This document shows, in pieces, positions 28,024-35,659 of a DNA stretch of 64,000 nt. Source of the stretch: DATCJA01 sp963814955 (lineage in GTDB: Bacteria; Acidobacteriota; Vicinamibacteria; Vicinamibacterales; UBA2999); NCBI GenBank assembly GCA_963814955.1, contig CAWFEX010000006.1:186001-250000 (forward strand), given 5' to 3'. The notes beneath the pieces are model-generated. The model was not told where the DNA came from. It was given only the letters and a program-made list of their open reading frames with translations, and ran no database searches. How positions within the stretch are numbered: the stretch's first letter is position 1; each line of letters starts with the position of its first letter. Made by a program: the position numbers and the translations under genes.

Positions 28024-28818
28024 GTGACAGCTTATCCCTCCCGCATCGTCTGCCTTACGGAAGAGACAACCGAAACGCTGTATCTTCTGGGCGAAAGCGA
28101 ACGCATCGTTGGCGTCTCCGGTTACACCGTGCGGCCGCCCGAGGCGCGCAGCAAGCCGCGTGTATCGGCGTTCCTGAATGCGCGGTTCAGCAAAATCGAC
28201 GAGTTGAAGCCGGATCTCATACTGGGATTTTCAGATCTCCAGGCCGACATCGCGTCCGAGCTCATTCGCCGCGGTTACCCAGTCGTGGTCTTCAATCAAC
28301 GGAGCGTCGCTGAGATCCTCCAGATGATCCGGATGCTCGGCGGGATGGTCGGCTGCGAAGAACGGGCATCGGCGCTCACTGCCCGCCTGGAGCTCGACCT
28401 CAATGCTGTGCGCGCGGCTGCGGCAACGCTTCCGCGTCCGCGAGTGTTTTTCGAGGAGTGGGACAATCCGCTGATTTCCGGCATCAAGTGGGTTGAGGAG
28501 CTGATCGAGATTGCAGGAGGCGAGCCCATTTTCCCGGAGCTGCGCGACGCCAAACTCGGCAAGGATCGCATCGTCGCGTCAGACGAAGTCGCGCGGCGCC
28601 ACCCCGACGTGATCATTGCGTCCTGGTGCGGCAAGGCTGTGAGGACTGAGCGGATCGCCTCGCGGGCGGGCTGGCAGGACGTGCCCGCTGTACGAAACGG
28701 GCACATCTACGAAATCAAGTCAGCCTACATCCTTCAACCCGGACCGGCAGCGCTGACCGACGGCCTGCGGCAACTCACTGACATCCTGGCGCGCGTGCGT
28801 GGACAAGTTTCACCGTAG
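28024..28818 (+). CDS. Cobalamin/iron-siderophore-type binding protein (BtuF-like, no signal peptide)
   Basis: 264 residues with the helical-backbone binding-protein fold: SRIVCLTEETTETLYLLGES, KPDLILGFSDLQ, VFNQRSVAEILQMIRMLG, and the C-terminal RNGHIYEIKSAYILQPGP. The start at GTG 28024 begins at the usual first strand; longer starts overlap the divergent mqnE. Unlike E. coli BtuF no signal peptide is visible, as in many short cobalamin-binding homologues. No permease or ATPase genes are adjacent, so the transport role is unproven. Confidence 0.75.
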   Translation: MTAYPSRIVCLTEETTETLYLLGESERIVGVSGYTVRPPEARSKPRVSAFLNARFSKIDELKPDLILGFSDLQADIASELIRRGYPVVVFNQRSVAEILQMIRMLGGMVGCEERASALTARLELDLNAVRAAAATLPRPRVFFEEWDNPLISGIKWVEELIEIAGGEPIFPELRDAKLGKDRIVASDEVARRHPDVIIASWCGKAVRTERIASRAGWQDVPAVRNGHIYEIKSAYILQPGPAALTDGLRQLTDILARVRGQVSP

Positions 28819-28867
28819 GGCGTGCCTTCACGGCCCGCCTGGCGCGGCGTAAAGCCGCGCCCTACGT
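28813..28867. repeat. Hairpin repeat element, GTAGGGCG family; possible bidirectional terminator
   Basis: GTAGGGCG at the left and CGCCCTACG at the right are complementary. The centre has a perfect 8-bp stem GGCGCGGC-GTAAA-GCCGCGCC (28841-28861). It sits between convergent stops. Confidence 0.65.
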
Positions 28868-28870
28868 GAG

Positions 28871-29962
28871 TTACGACCCGACCACGGTGTTCGTCAACGT
28901 ACCCACTCCCTCATACGTACATACAGATCGATCGCCTGGCTTGAAATAGACCGGTGGCGTGCGCGCCGAGCCGACGCCGGCTGGCGTCCCCGTTGCGACG
29001 ATGTCGCCCGGTCGCAGCGTCATGATGTTCGACGCATAGGCGATCTGCTCGAACACGTTGTGGATCATCAGCGACGTGCTGGCTTCCTGCATTACCTGGC
29101 CATTCAGCACGAACCTGACAGTCAGCTTCTGAGGATCGGCGATGAATTCCTTCGGGGTGATAAACGGACCGAGGGGTGCAAACGTGTCGTGATTCTTGCT
29201 GATAAGCCAGTCCGATCCGTATCGTGTGTCCCCGCGACCGCCACGGTCCGACACGTCATTTTGAAGGGTGTAGCCGAAGATGTAGTCGGCGCTCCTGGCT
29301 GTGGGCACGCGTGTCGCTTGCCGCGCTACGACCACGCCGAGTTCACATTCCCAATCCACCTGCGTGCGCCCCGGCGGCAATCGAATCGCCTCTCCATCGG
29401 CGATGATCGCCGCCGGCGATTTCATGAACATGTAGGGATTCCACCGTGCATCGCCAGCGGCGCGCTCCCAGATACCCGGTGCGCTTCTGGTCCCCGGCAA
29501 CGCCGAGCCGGACGTCGCCGCTCCCATACCCGGAACCTGTTCCCGCAGCTGCGCCATTTCCTGGTCGTGCGCGGCGTAATTCACCGCGACGTTCAGCATC
29601 GTCGTCGGATACATGATCGGAGGAAGAACTTTCACCGCCGCGAGGTCGTGCACATAAGGAGCTTTCATCGCACCGGCCTGCTCGACGTCGCGAATGATCT
29701 CCGCGATCCGCGAGCGAACACCGGATTCGTAGCGGACGATCAGGTCCTTCATATCGACCGGAGCCGCAACAGCTTTACCTGACACGGGAATCGCCTGGTG
29801 AGCAGCAGCGAAATCGATGACAACCGACTCCCGCAGCACAATACCGACGAAGGTGCGTCCCCCGTTGTCAAAGGTGCCAAGCTTGAAAGGCGTGGGTGAC
29901 TGCGCGCTCATGAAGACGCTGGCCAACATGAACGTCACGATCGGCAGTGAAGCTCGTCGCAT
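28871..29962 (-). CDS. Secreted fumarylacetoacetate-hydrolase-family protein
   Basis: 363 residues. The C-terminal two thirds match the FAH/HpcE fold: the WECELGVVV metal-ligand segment (two Glu, about residue 206), YTLQNDVSDR with an Asp ligand, DWLISKNHDTFAPLGP and LRPGDIVATGTPAGVG. The N-terminus is a clear Sec signal peptide (MLASVFMSAQ), unusual because most FAH enzymes are cytoplasmic. The reaction could be C-C bond hydrolysis or decarboxylation of a small keto acid; the substrate is unknown. ATG 29962 follows GGAGGA. Divergent from the hydrolase at 30049 with an 86-base shared promoter region. Confidence 0.78.
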   Translation of the reverse strand: MRRASLPIVTFMLASVFMSAQSPTPFKLGTFDNGGRTFVGIVLRESVVIDFAAAHQAIPVSGKAVAAPVDMKDLIVRYESGVRSRIAEIIRDVEQAGAMKAPYVHDLAAVKVLPPIMYPTTMLNVAVNYAAHDQEMAQLREQVPGMGAATSGSALPGTRSAPGIWERAAGDARWNPYMFMKSPAAIIADGEAIRLPPGRTQVDWECELGVVVARQATRVPTARSADYIFGYTLQNDVSDRGGRGDTRYGSDWLISKNHDTFAPLGPFITPKEFIADPQKLTVRFVLNGQVMQEASTSLMIHNVFEQIAYASNIMTLRPGDIVATGTPAGVGSARTPPVYFKPGDRSVCTYEGVGTLTNTVVGS

Positions 29963-30048
29963 CTGTCCTCCGCAGGTAATCGATCAATACATTCCGTCAT
30001 GCCGGTCATGATAATTTCTAGTATCGGCCGCCTACGGCCGCTTCGTCC

Positions 30049-30909
30049 TTGACGTCCATCGATCGGTCAGCTTATCCGTTCGCGAGTCGATGGATGGAGC
30101 TTTCCGCCGGTCGGATGCACTACGTCGACGAGGGAACGGGCGAGCCGCTTCTGTTCGTTCATGGCACTCCTACATGGTCGTTCGAGTGGCGGCAGCTCAT
30201 TCGGGCGTTTGCACCTCATTACCGCTGCATCGCGCCAGATCACATCGGCTTCGGCCTTTCCGACCGACCTCGCAACTTCCCGTACACGCCCGACGCGCAC
30301 GCTCAGAATCTCGCGGAATTCGTCGAGAAGCTCAATCCCGACCCGTTTACGTTGATTGTCCACGATTATGGCGGGCCCATCGGTCTTCCTGTCTGTCTTC
30401 GACACCCGGAACGCGTTGCCCGCCTCGTGCTTCTGAATACGTGGATGTGGAGCTTTGCCGGCGACCACGAGATGGAGAAGAAAGCGCGCATAGCGGGCGG
30501 GCGTCTGGGCCGTTTCCTCTACCGTTGGGCGAATTTCTCGCTCCGTGTGATTACGCCGTATGCGTACGCAGACAGGAAGAAGCTGACTCCCGAGGTTCAT
30601 CGTCAATATCTCGACCGTTTTCCCGATCGTTGGTCGCGCGGGGCCGTGCTGTGGCCACTGGCGCACGCAATTCTCGGATCGAGTGCCTTTTACGACTCTC
30701 TCTGGCAACAACGGGAGAGGCTGCGCGGCCGGCCGGCGTTGATCATCTGGGGCATGAAGGACCCTGCGTTCCAACCGAATCAGCTGGCCCGCTGGAAAGA
30801 AGTGCTTCCGTCGGCGCGGGTCGTCGAGTTGGACGCCGGCCACTGGCCCCAGGAAGAATCACCAGATCGCGTCATCGGTGAGATGCGGGACTTCCTGCTC
30901 GCGCACTGA
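30049..30909 (+). CDS. Alpha/beta hydrolase, haloalkane-dehalogenase-like
   Basis: 286 residues. The oxyanion motif HGTPTWSF (about residue 39), the nucleophile elbow VHDYGGPIG (Asp nucleophile about residue 106, not Ser) and the terminal catalytic His (DAGHWPQEE) are seen. An Asp nucleophile is the hallmark of haloalkane dehalogenases and epoxide hydrolases; HGTPTW with Trp favours the dehalogenase branch. The TTG at 30049 gives the family's normal N-terminus (YPFASRWMEL); ATG 30094 is a shorter alternative. No ribosome binding site is evident. The natural substrate is unknown. Confidence 0.75.
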   Translation: MTSIDRSAYPFASRWMELSAGRMHYVDEGTGEPLLFVHGTPTWSFEWRQLIRAFAPHYRCIAPDHIGFGLSDRPRNFPYTPDAHAQNLAEFVEKLNPDPFTLIVHDYGGPIGLPVCLRHPERVARLVLLNTWMWSFAGDHEMEKKARIAGGRLGRFLYRWANFSLRVITPYAYADRKKLTPEVHRQYLDRFPDRWSRGAVLWPLAHAILGSSAFYDSLWQQRERLRGRPALIIWGMKDPAFQPNQLARWKEVLPSARVVELDAGHWPQEESPDRVIGEMRDFLLAH

Positions 30910-30939
30910 TTCGGCGTCGACCTCTCTTGAGATCGGTAC

Positions 30940-30980
30940 GTAGTGTCCGGCGTCAGCCGGACCTCCGGTCGCTACACTGC
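30940..30980. repeat. Hairpin element, GTAGTGTCCGGC family
   Basis: A perfect 7-bp stem GTCCGGC-GTCA-GCCGGAC (30945-30962) is flanked by GTAGTG and GCTACAC. It follows the hydrolase stop and adjoins the possible gene remnant. Confidence 0.5.
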
Positions 30981-31114
30981 GACCCGTCACAGATGACCAG
31001 CCCCGCGGGAACGTCCGCATTCTGGGATCGGTCGATGATGGAGGGTGGCGGGCGTTCGCGCCGTTGACCCGCTCGTTCATCAAGGCACCCGACGGCACAT
31101 TCGTCGGTGAGTGA
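30971..31114 (+). pseudogene. Possible C-terminal gene remnant (about 47 codons)
   Basis: One frame from about 30971 to TGA 31112 reads without stops and looks protein-like (RILGSVDDGGWRAFAPLTRS, then FIKAPDGTFVGE). No start codon or ribosome binding site is visible, and upstream it runs into the hairpin element. It may be the end of a gene whose front was lost. The rest of the 231-base gap to 31141 shows nothing else. Low confidence. Confidence 0.25.
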
Positions 31115-31140
31115 GTAACGATGTCGCCGCGTTTCGAGCG

Positions 31141-31986
31141 CTACCTGGATGGCGTGATCTTGCGATACTCCCCCAGGTGCAGCTCTTCAACGAGCTCCGA
31201 GCACTTGAATTCCAGCAGCCGCACGTTCCGATCGACGCGTCGATAGAGCGGCATCGTGATCTTCCAGGGCCGTGTGAAGACCTTCGGGTCCTCGATTGTG
31301 GCTTCGTACTGCAGGTGGAAGGCGCTGATCGGCGTGTAGCGTTCGACGACGTGCAGCGCGTCGCTGTGGTAGTTCCCTGCCCGGTCGAACCATGTCTGGT
31401 CGTTGAACCCGCTCACGTCCACCACCAGCGTGTCTCCTTCCCAACGGCCATTCGACCAGCCCATCCATGACTCGTACGGAGCTTCGGTGGGCTTGTCGAG
31501 CGGTATCTCACGTCGCGCATAGGAGTACTGATACACAATCCAGATCGCCTTCGGACTCTGGAAGATCTGAAACGGATGCGGCAAGTAGGTGGCCCGAGGA
31601 ACACCAGGGAGAAAGCAATTCAGTTCAGGATCGGCCGCCAGATTCCGGCCCTGCTTCCCAGGCATCGAGTTCCTTCGGTTCTCGTCCCGTTTCGCCAACG
31701 CTTCGGGTCGATACGGAATCTGCCCGCCTTCGACGACGCTCTCGCCGGGGAGAATCGCGCCGACCGCCCCGGTGACGACGACCGATGACGGGCGGGCGCC
31801 GTGATCCTCGAGGTCGTAGTTCGCCGCGTTGATCGCCTGCCAGATGCCGTTCAGATCAGGTTTGCCGTCCGGCGTACGCGGAATCTGATTCTGCAGCAGG
31901 GGACTCTGAGCGGCAGGCCACGCCGACGCGAGCCACAGCATCGATACCACCATGCCCGCGGCCAGTCGTGTGGTCGAGTGCCTCAT
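31141..31986 (-). CDS. Secreted protein of unknown function, paralogue of the next gene
   Basis: 281 residues with a signal peptide (MVVSMLWLASAWPAAQ). The sequence pattern (TPDGKPDLNGIWQAI, SWMGWSNGRWEGDTLVVDVS, WFDRAGNYHSDALHVVERY, then EDPKVFTRPW) matches a family of secreted proteins that is expanded in Acidobacteriota. I know it only as unannotated; a beta-rich lipid- or ligand-binding fold is a guess. The start at 31986 is chosen because the signal peptide follows immediately. It lies 61 bases downstream of its paralogue and probably shares its transcript. Confidence 0.6.
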   Translation of the reverse strand: MRHSTTRLAAGMVVSMLWLASAWPAAQSPLLQNQIPRTPDGKPDLNGIWQAINAANYDLEDHGARPSSVVVTGAVGAILPGESVVEGGQIPYRPEALAKRDENRRNSMPGKQGRNLAADPELNCFLPGVPRATYLPHPFQIFQSPKAIWIVYQYSYARREIPLDKPTEAPYESWMGWSNGRWEGDTLVVDVSGFNDQTWFDRAGNYHSDALHVVERYTPISAFHLQYEATIEDPKVFTRPWKITMPLYRRVDRNVRLLEFKCSELVEELHLGEYRKITPSR

Positions 31987-32047
31987 CTGACGGTGATGGC
32001 GGCCGTATCCCCGCGACGGTTTTTCGCTCGTCCCGAACGCGCCGCGG

Positions 32048-33058
32048 TCACTTCCCGGCTTCGCGTTTCTTCGCGGCCTCGGCTTCGAGCACGCGTTCAC
32101 CACGGAGTGAGTTCGCGAGGGCATAGTTGCCCTCGTGGCACGCGTACTCGAAAAGCTTGTAGTCGTCATCCCTCTCCCAGGGCAGATTGAACGTCCAGGG
32201 ATTCGTCCACGTCGTGGGGTCGTTGACTGTGGCGTAGTCCTCGATTCGATTGGAGCTGACCGGCACGAAGTACTCCGTCAGATGAAAGCTCCCGAATGGG
32301 ATGCCCGCGGGAATGCTCGCCCCGGAAGCGCCGCCCAGGCGCTGCTTGTCCGTGAAATTGGTGGTTTCAACAACCAGCGTGTTGCCTTCCCAGCGGCCGA
32401 CCGGGTCTCCGTTCCAATGGCGGATGTTCTGCCCGATATGGGGACGCCCATCGAGCGGGATGATGCGCGTGTCCAACCGCTCCCGGACAATCAGCACCCA
32501 TCCCGGCGACTGCATGATGTACGTGCCGCTGTTGTACGCCTGTGGCGCGTTCGGCGTCTGCGACGCGATGCATCGCGCCAAAGCGTGGTAATCCTCCCAT
32601 GAGGCGAGTTCGCTCGCCTTCGCGAGAATCTCTTTCTGTCTCTGCGCCGCAGCAGGGGTCAACGGAGGATACTTTCCATTGGGCGGATCGACGATCAAGG
32701 ATGTGTTCAGGTTCCTGACGAAATTCCGATCGTTCCAGAACTCGTTGTACGCGCCCACGCCTTTTTCGTTGTCACGGTTCGGTGCGTTTGCCCTGGCCCA
32801 TGCCTCGTATTCGGCGTTGTTCGCAAACCTCGCTTTGCCGGCCAGGTTGTCTGGCCGCTCCATGTGGATCACCGACTGGTAATCCCAGACGCCCATCAGA
32901 TCCGGGTCTCCCCACGGGGTGCGGGGCGGGTTGTACGTCGATGGAGGTGGAGTGAATGATTTCGCCGGTGGGGCCTGCGCCGTGAGCAGCGCGACGGCCG
33001 GACACATCGCGACGATCAGCGCCGACAAGGCCGCTGAAACAAGACTTCGATGAGGCAT
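32048..33058 (-). CDS. Secreted protein of unknown function, paralogue of the preceding gene
   Basis: 336 residues with a signal peptide (ALIVAMCPAVALLTAQA). It shares its motif order with 31141-31986: WGDPDLMGVWDYQS, PVGRWEGNTLVVETTNFTDK, FHLTEYFVPVSSNRIEDYAT, then NDPTTWTNPWTFNLPWERDD. The C-terminus FEYACHEGNYAL has a cysteine conserved as FKCSE in the paralogue. ATG 33058 follows GGGAGA. No catalytic motif is recognisable. Confidence 0.6.
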   Translation of the reverse strand: MPHRSLVSAALSALIVAMCPAVALLTAQAPPAKSFTPPPSTYNPPRTPWGDPDLMGVWDYQSVIHMERPDNLAGKARFANNAEYEAWARANAPNRDNEKGVGAYNEFWNDRNFVRNLNTSLIVDPPNGKYPPLTPAAAQRQKEILAKASELASWEDYHALARCIASQTPNAPQAYNSGTYIMQSPGWVLIVRERLDTRIIPLDGRPHIGQNIRHWNGDPVGRWEGNTLVVETTNFTDKQRLGGASGASIPAGIPFGSFHLTEYFVPVSSNRIEDYATVNDPTTWTNPWTFNLPWERDDDYKLFEYACHEGNYALANSLRGERVLEAEAAKKREAGK

Positions 33059-33116
33059 TCTCCCGGGCACGTCGGGAAATCCTACCACCAGTCTCCGCCC
33101 CCGACGTGTGACGCTG

Positions 33117-33944
33117 TCAGACGCTGAACTCGACCGCAATCTGCCGCGGGATGAGCCGCTTCTCCCACGCTTCGTCGAACAGCCGCTGCACGGCGGTGCG
33201 GCCGCGTTCACCGTACTCGAGGGTGAGCTCGTTGACGTACATCCCGACAAATCGATCCGCCTTGGCGCGATCGAGTCCGCGGCCGAACTGCAGCGCGTAA
33301 TCGAGCGCCTCCTGCCGGTGTGCCAGGGCATAGGCGATGCTCTCGTGAAGGAGACGGGAGACCGTTGCGATCGCCTCCGAGCCAAGGTTGCGCCGGATGA
33401 CGTTGCCCCCCAGCGGCAAGGGCAGGCCACCGGTGCGTTCGGCCCACCACTCTCCGAGGTCGACAATCTTCTTCAGCCCTTCGTCCCGGTACGTCAGCTG
33501 TCCTTCGTGAATCAGCAGACCCGCGGCCACGTCGCCTCTGTGCACCGCTTCCTGGATGCGGTCGAACGGCATGACCACGTATTCAACGGCGGGATCGTAG
33601 ATCCGCAGCGCGAGAAACGCCGTCGTCAGGGTGCCGGGAACTGCAACCGTAACGCCCTCGAGCGACGAAGGTCCATCGGCACGAGCAACGACGATGGGAC
33701 CATAGTCGTCGCCCATACTGGAGCCATGCGGAAGAAGCAGGTATTTGTCAGTCAGGTGGGCGTACGCATGAAATGAGACCGCGCTCACTTCATACTTGCC
33801 GTCGAACGCCGCCCGATTCAGTGTTTCGATATCGGCCAGCAGATGATCGAATTCGATCCCGCCAGCCGGCACTTTGCCGCTGGCGAGACCGTAGTGCATG
33901 AACGCGTCGTCCGAGTCAGGACTGTGCGCGACGGTAATCTTCAT
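33117..33944 (-). CDS. mqnD: 1,4-dihydroxy-6-naphthoate synthase
   Basis: A 275-residue enzyme of the futalosine menaquinone pathway converting cyclic dehypoxanthinyl-futalosine to dihydroxynaphthoate. Family motifs are HSPDSDDAFMHYGLA at the N-terminus, YEVSAVSFHAYAHL, GDDYGPIVVA, IHEGQLTY (the conserved active-site His) and LPLGGNVIRR. Full family length. It lies 12 bases after a small secreted gene and may be on the same transcript as the sulfur-transfer operon upstream. Confidence 0.93.
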   Translation of the reverse strand: MKITVAHSPDSDDAFMHYGLASGKVPAGGIEFDHLLADIETLNRAAFDGKYEVSAVSFHAYAHLTDKYLLLPHGSSMGDDYGPIVVARADGPSSLEGVTVAVPGTLTTAFLALRIYDPAVEYVVMPFDRIQEAVHRGDVAAGLLIHEGQLTYRDEGLKKIVDLGEWWAERTGGLPLPLGGNVIRRNLGSEAIATVSRLLHESIAYALAHRQEALDYALQFGRGLDRAKADRFVGMYVNELTLEYGERGRTAVQRLFDEAWEKRLIPRQIAVEFSV

Positions 33945-33956
33945 GAAGACGGACGA

Positions 33957-34328
33957 CTACTTCTTCTTCGCACGCTCGGCCAGCCAGCGAAAAAGGGCGC
34001 TGAGGTCGGCAGGCTGTGAGCGGAATTCCTGGGGGGTCATCTGCTCCAGCATTTCCTTGTGTGTCGGGCCGCCATAAGGCACAGGACCTGAGGTTAGGTT
34101 GTCCTCCGGTCCGAAGATGACGATAGGCGGCGCCTGTCCGTAGACGTCTATGAAGTACCGCAGGTTCAGCCCTTCGCGCTCTTCGCGCGCCGCGGACTGA
34201 CGCAGTTCTCTATGGATCCGTTGGACGTCAACCGGCAACCGGCTGACGTCCAGCCCGTCTTGCGCCTGGACTGAACCAGCCAGTGTCAGAAGCAGCAGAG
34301 TCGCTCCTGCGATTGTCGTTATGCGCAT
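33957..34328 (-). CDS. Small secreted protein of unknown function
   Basis: 123 residues with a signal peptide (MRITTIAGATLLLLTLAGSVQAQ). The mature part is charged and has YFIDVYGQAPPIVIFGPEDN, then EQMTPQEFRSQP and a basic end (AERAKKK). I do not recognise a family. The start at 34328 has GGAGG about 11 bases upstream. It lies 88 bases after iscS and 12 bases before mqnD. Confidence 0.5.
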   Translation of the reverse strand: MRITTIAGATLLLLTLAGSVQAQDGLDVSRLPVDVQRIHRELRQSAAREEREGLNLRYFIDVYGQAPPIVIFGPEDNLTSGPVPYGGPTHKEMLEQMTPQEFRSQPADLSALFRWLAERAKKK

Positions 34329-34416
34329 GACCTTCGGACCTCCCAATGCCGCTTCGAGTACCTTGATTCCACCATCGTACCAGTCAAGGCGCGGCAATAT
34401 GGCGGAGAATCGTGGC

Positions 34417-35595
34417 TCATCCTTCTGCGAACATCGTGCGCAGCGGTGACATTTCCCGCAGCCGACCAACAACGTCAACCACGTCCTTCGCGGCAAAGTC
34501 GACCTCGGCTTCGGTTGTCCACCTGCCGAGCCCGAACCGCAGTGATGCGCGTGCCAAATCGTCGTCCAGGCCCAGTGCGGCAAGGACATGGGAGGGCTCT
34601 TGACTGGCCGATGTGCAGGCGGCGCCCGAGGACAGCGCGACATTACTCATGGCCATCAACAGGGACTCGCCTTCAAGCCGCGCAAAGCTCACGTTCAGGT
34701 TATTCGGCAGTCTATGCGCGATCGAACCGTTCACCTGGATACCGTCGAGACACTCGTGAAGCTTGCCACTCAGCCGGTCTCGAAGCGCGCGTGTACGCTC
34801 GCTTTCCGCGGGCATCTCTTCCTTGCATATAGCCGAACTCGCCCCCAAACCCACTATACCCGGAACGTTCAGTGTCCCGGAGCGCAGGCCGCGTTCATGA
34901 CCACCGCCGTTGATCTGTTCGGTCAGCCGAACTCGATGGTTCCGGCGACGAACGTACAAAGCGCCAACTCCTTTGGGGCCATACATCTTATGAGCGCTGA
35001 GGGACACCAGATCCGCACCGCTGTCGTTCACATCGAACGGTACTTTGCCTACCGCCTGTACTGCGTCGGTATGGAAAACGATCCCGTGTTCGCGCGCCAC
35101 CGCGCCGATCTCCGCGATCGGTTGAAGCACCCCAATTTCGTTGTTGGCGGTCATGATGGTGATCAGGATTGTGTGGTCCGTGATCGCCGTACGAAGCTCG
35201 TCTGGATCCACGCGGCCGTCCGCATCCACCGGTAGATATGTGACGCACATGCCGTCCGTCTCGAGCTTCCTGCAGCTGTCGAGAACGGTTCTGTGCTCGG
35301 TACGGCACGTGATGATGTGGTTGCCCTTGTCGCTATATGCGTCTGCAACACCCTTGATTGCCAGATTGTTCGATTCGGTCGCCCCGCTCGTGAAGACAAT
35401 CTCGTTCGCGCTGGCGCCAATCAGCCCGGCAACCTGCGCTCTGGCGTTCTCGACCGCGTCCTTCGCAACCCAGCCGAACGCATGGTTTCGACTTGCCGCG
35501 TTGCCGAACTCCTGTGTGAAGTACGGCAGCATCGCCTCGAGCACCCGCGGGTCGACCGGTGTGGTGGCGTGGTAATCGAGATAGATCGGCTTCAT
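34417..35595 (-). CDS. Cysteine desulfurase (NifS/IscS family)
   Basis: A 392-residue PLP enzyme taking sulfur from cysteine as an enzyme persulfide. Motifs: IYLDYHATTPVDP at the N-terminus, the PLP lysine in SLSAHKMYGPKG, and the catalytic Cys in the loop LSSGAACTSASQEPSHVL (IscS-type, with loop intact). It is the fourth gene in the cysM-mec-cysO/moeZ direction, so it could load the rhodanese domain of the fusion protein upstream. A hairpin repeat abuts the ATG at 35595 and leaves no Shine-Dalgarno sequence. Confidence 0.9.
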   Translation of the reverse strand: MKPIYLDYHATTPVDPRVLEAMLPYFTQEFGNAASRNHAFGWVAKDAVENARAQVAGLIGASANEIVFTSGATESNNLAIKGVADAYSDKGNHIITCRTEHRTVLDSCRKLETDGMCVTYLPVDADGRVDPDELRTAITDHTILITIMTANNEIGVLQPIAEIGAVAREHGIVFHTDAVQAVGKVPFDVNDSGADLVSLSAHKMYGPKGVGALYVRRRNHRVRLTEQINGGGHERGLRSGTLNVPGIVGLGASSAICKEEMPAESERTRALRDRLSGKLHECLDGIQVNGSIAHRLPNNLNVSFARLEGESLLMAMSNVALSSGAACTSASQEPSHVLAALGLDDDLARASLRFGLGRWTTEAEVDFAAKDVVDVVGRLREMSPLRTMFAEG

Positions 35596-35596
35596 C

Positions 35597-35625
35597 AAGG
35601 CACAAGTCACAAGTCACAAGGCGCA
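35597..35625. repeat. Repeat element, CACAAGTCACAAG family
   Basis: Two and a half copies of CACAAGTCA between the fusion gene and iscS, ending two bases before the iscS start codon. This is one arm of the element seen complete at 51119-51201. Confidence 0.6.
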
Positions 35626-35659
35626 AACGGGACGAGGCCCATCGTGACGCTTCAGAAGC

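Noticed and set aside
28841..28861. Classical intrinsic terminator between the cobalamin-binding and FAH-family genes
   Set aside because: The stem is perfect but there is no T-run on either strand; I list it as a repeat element that may still stop transcription.
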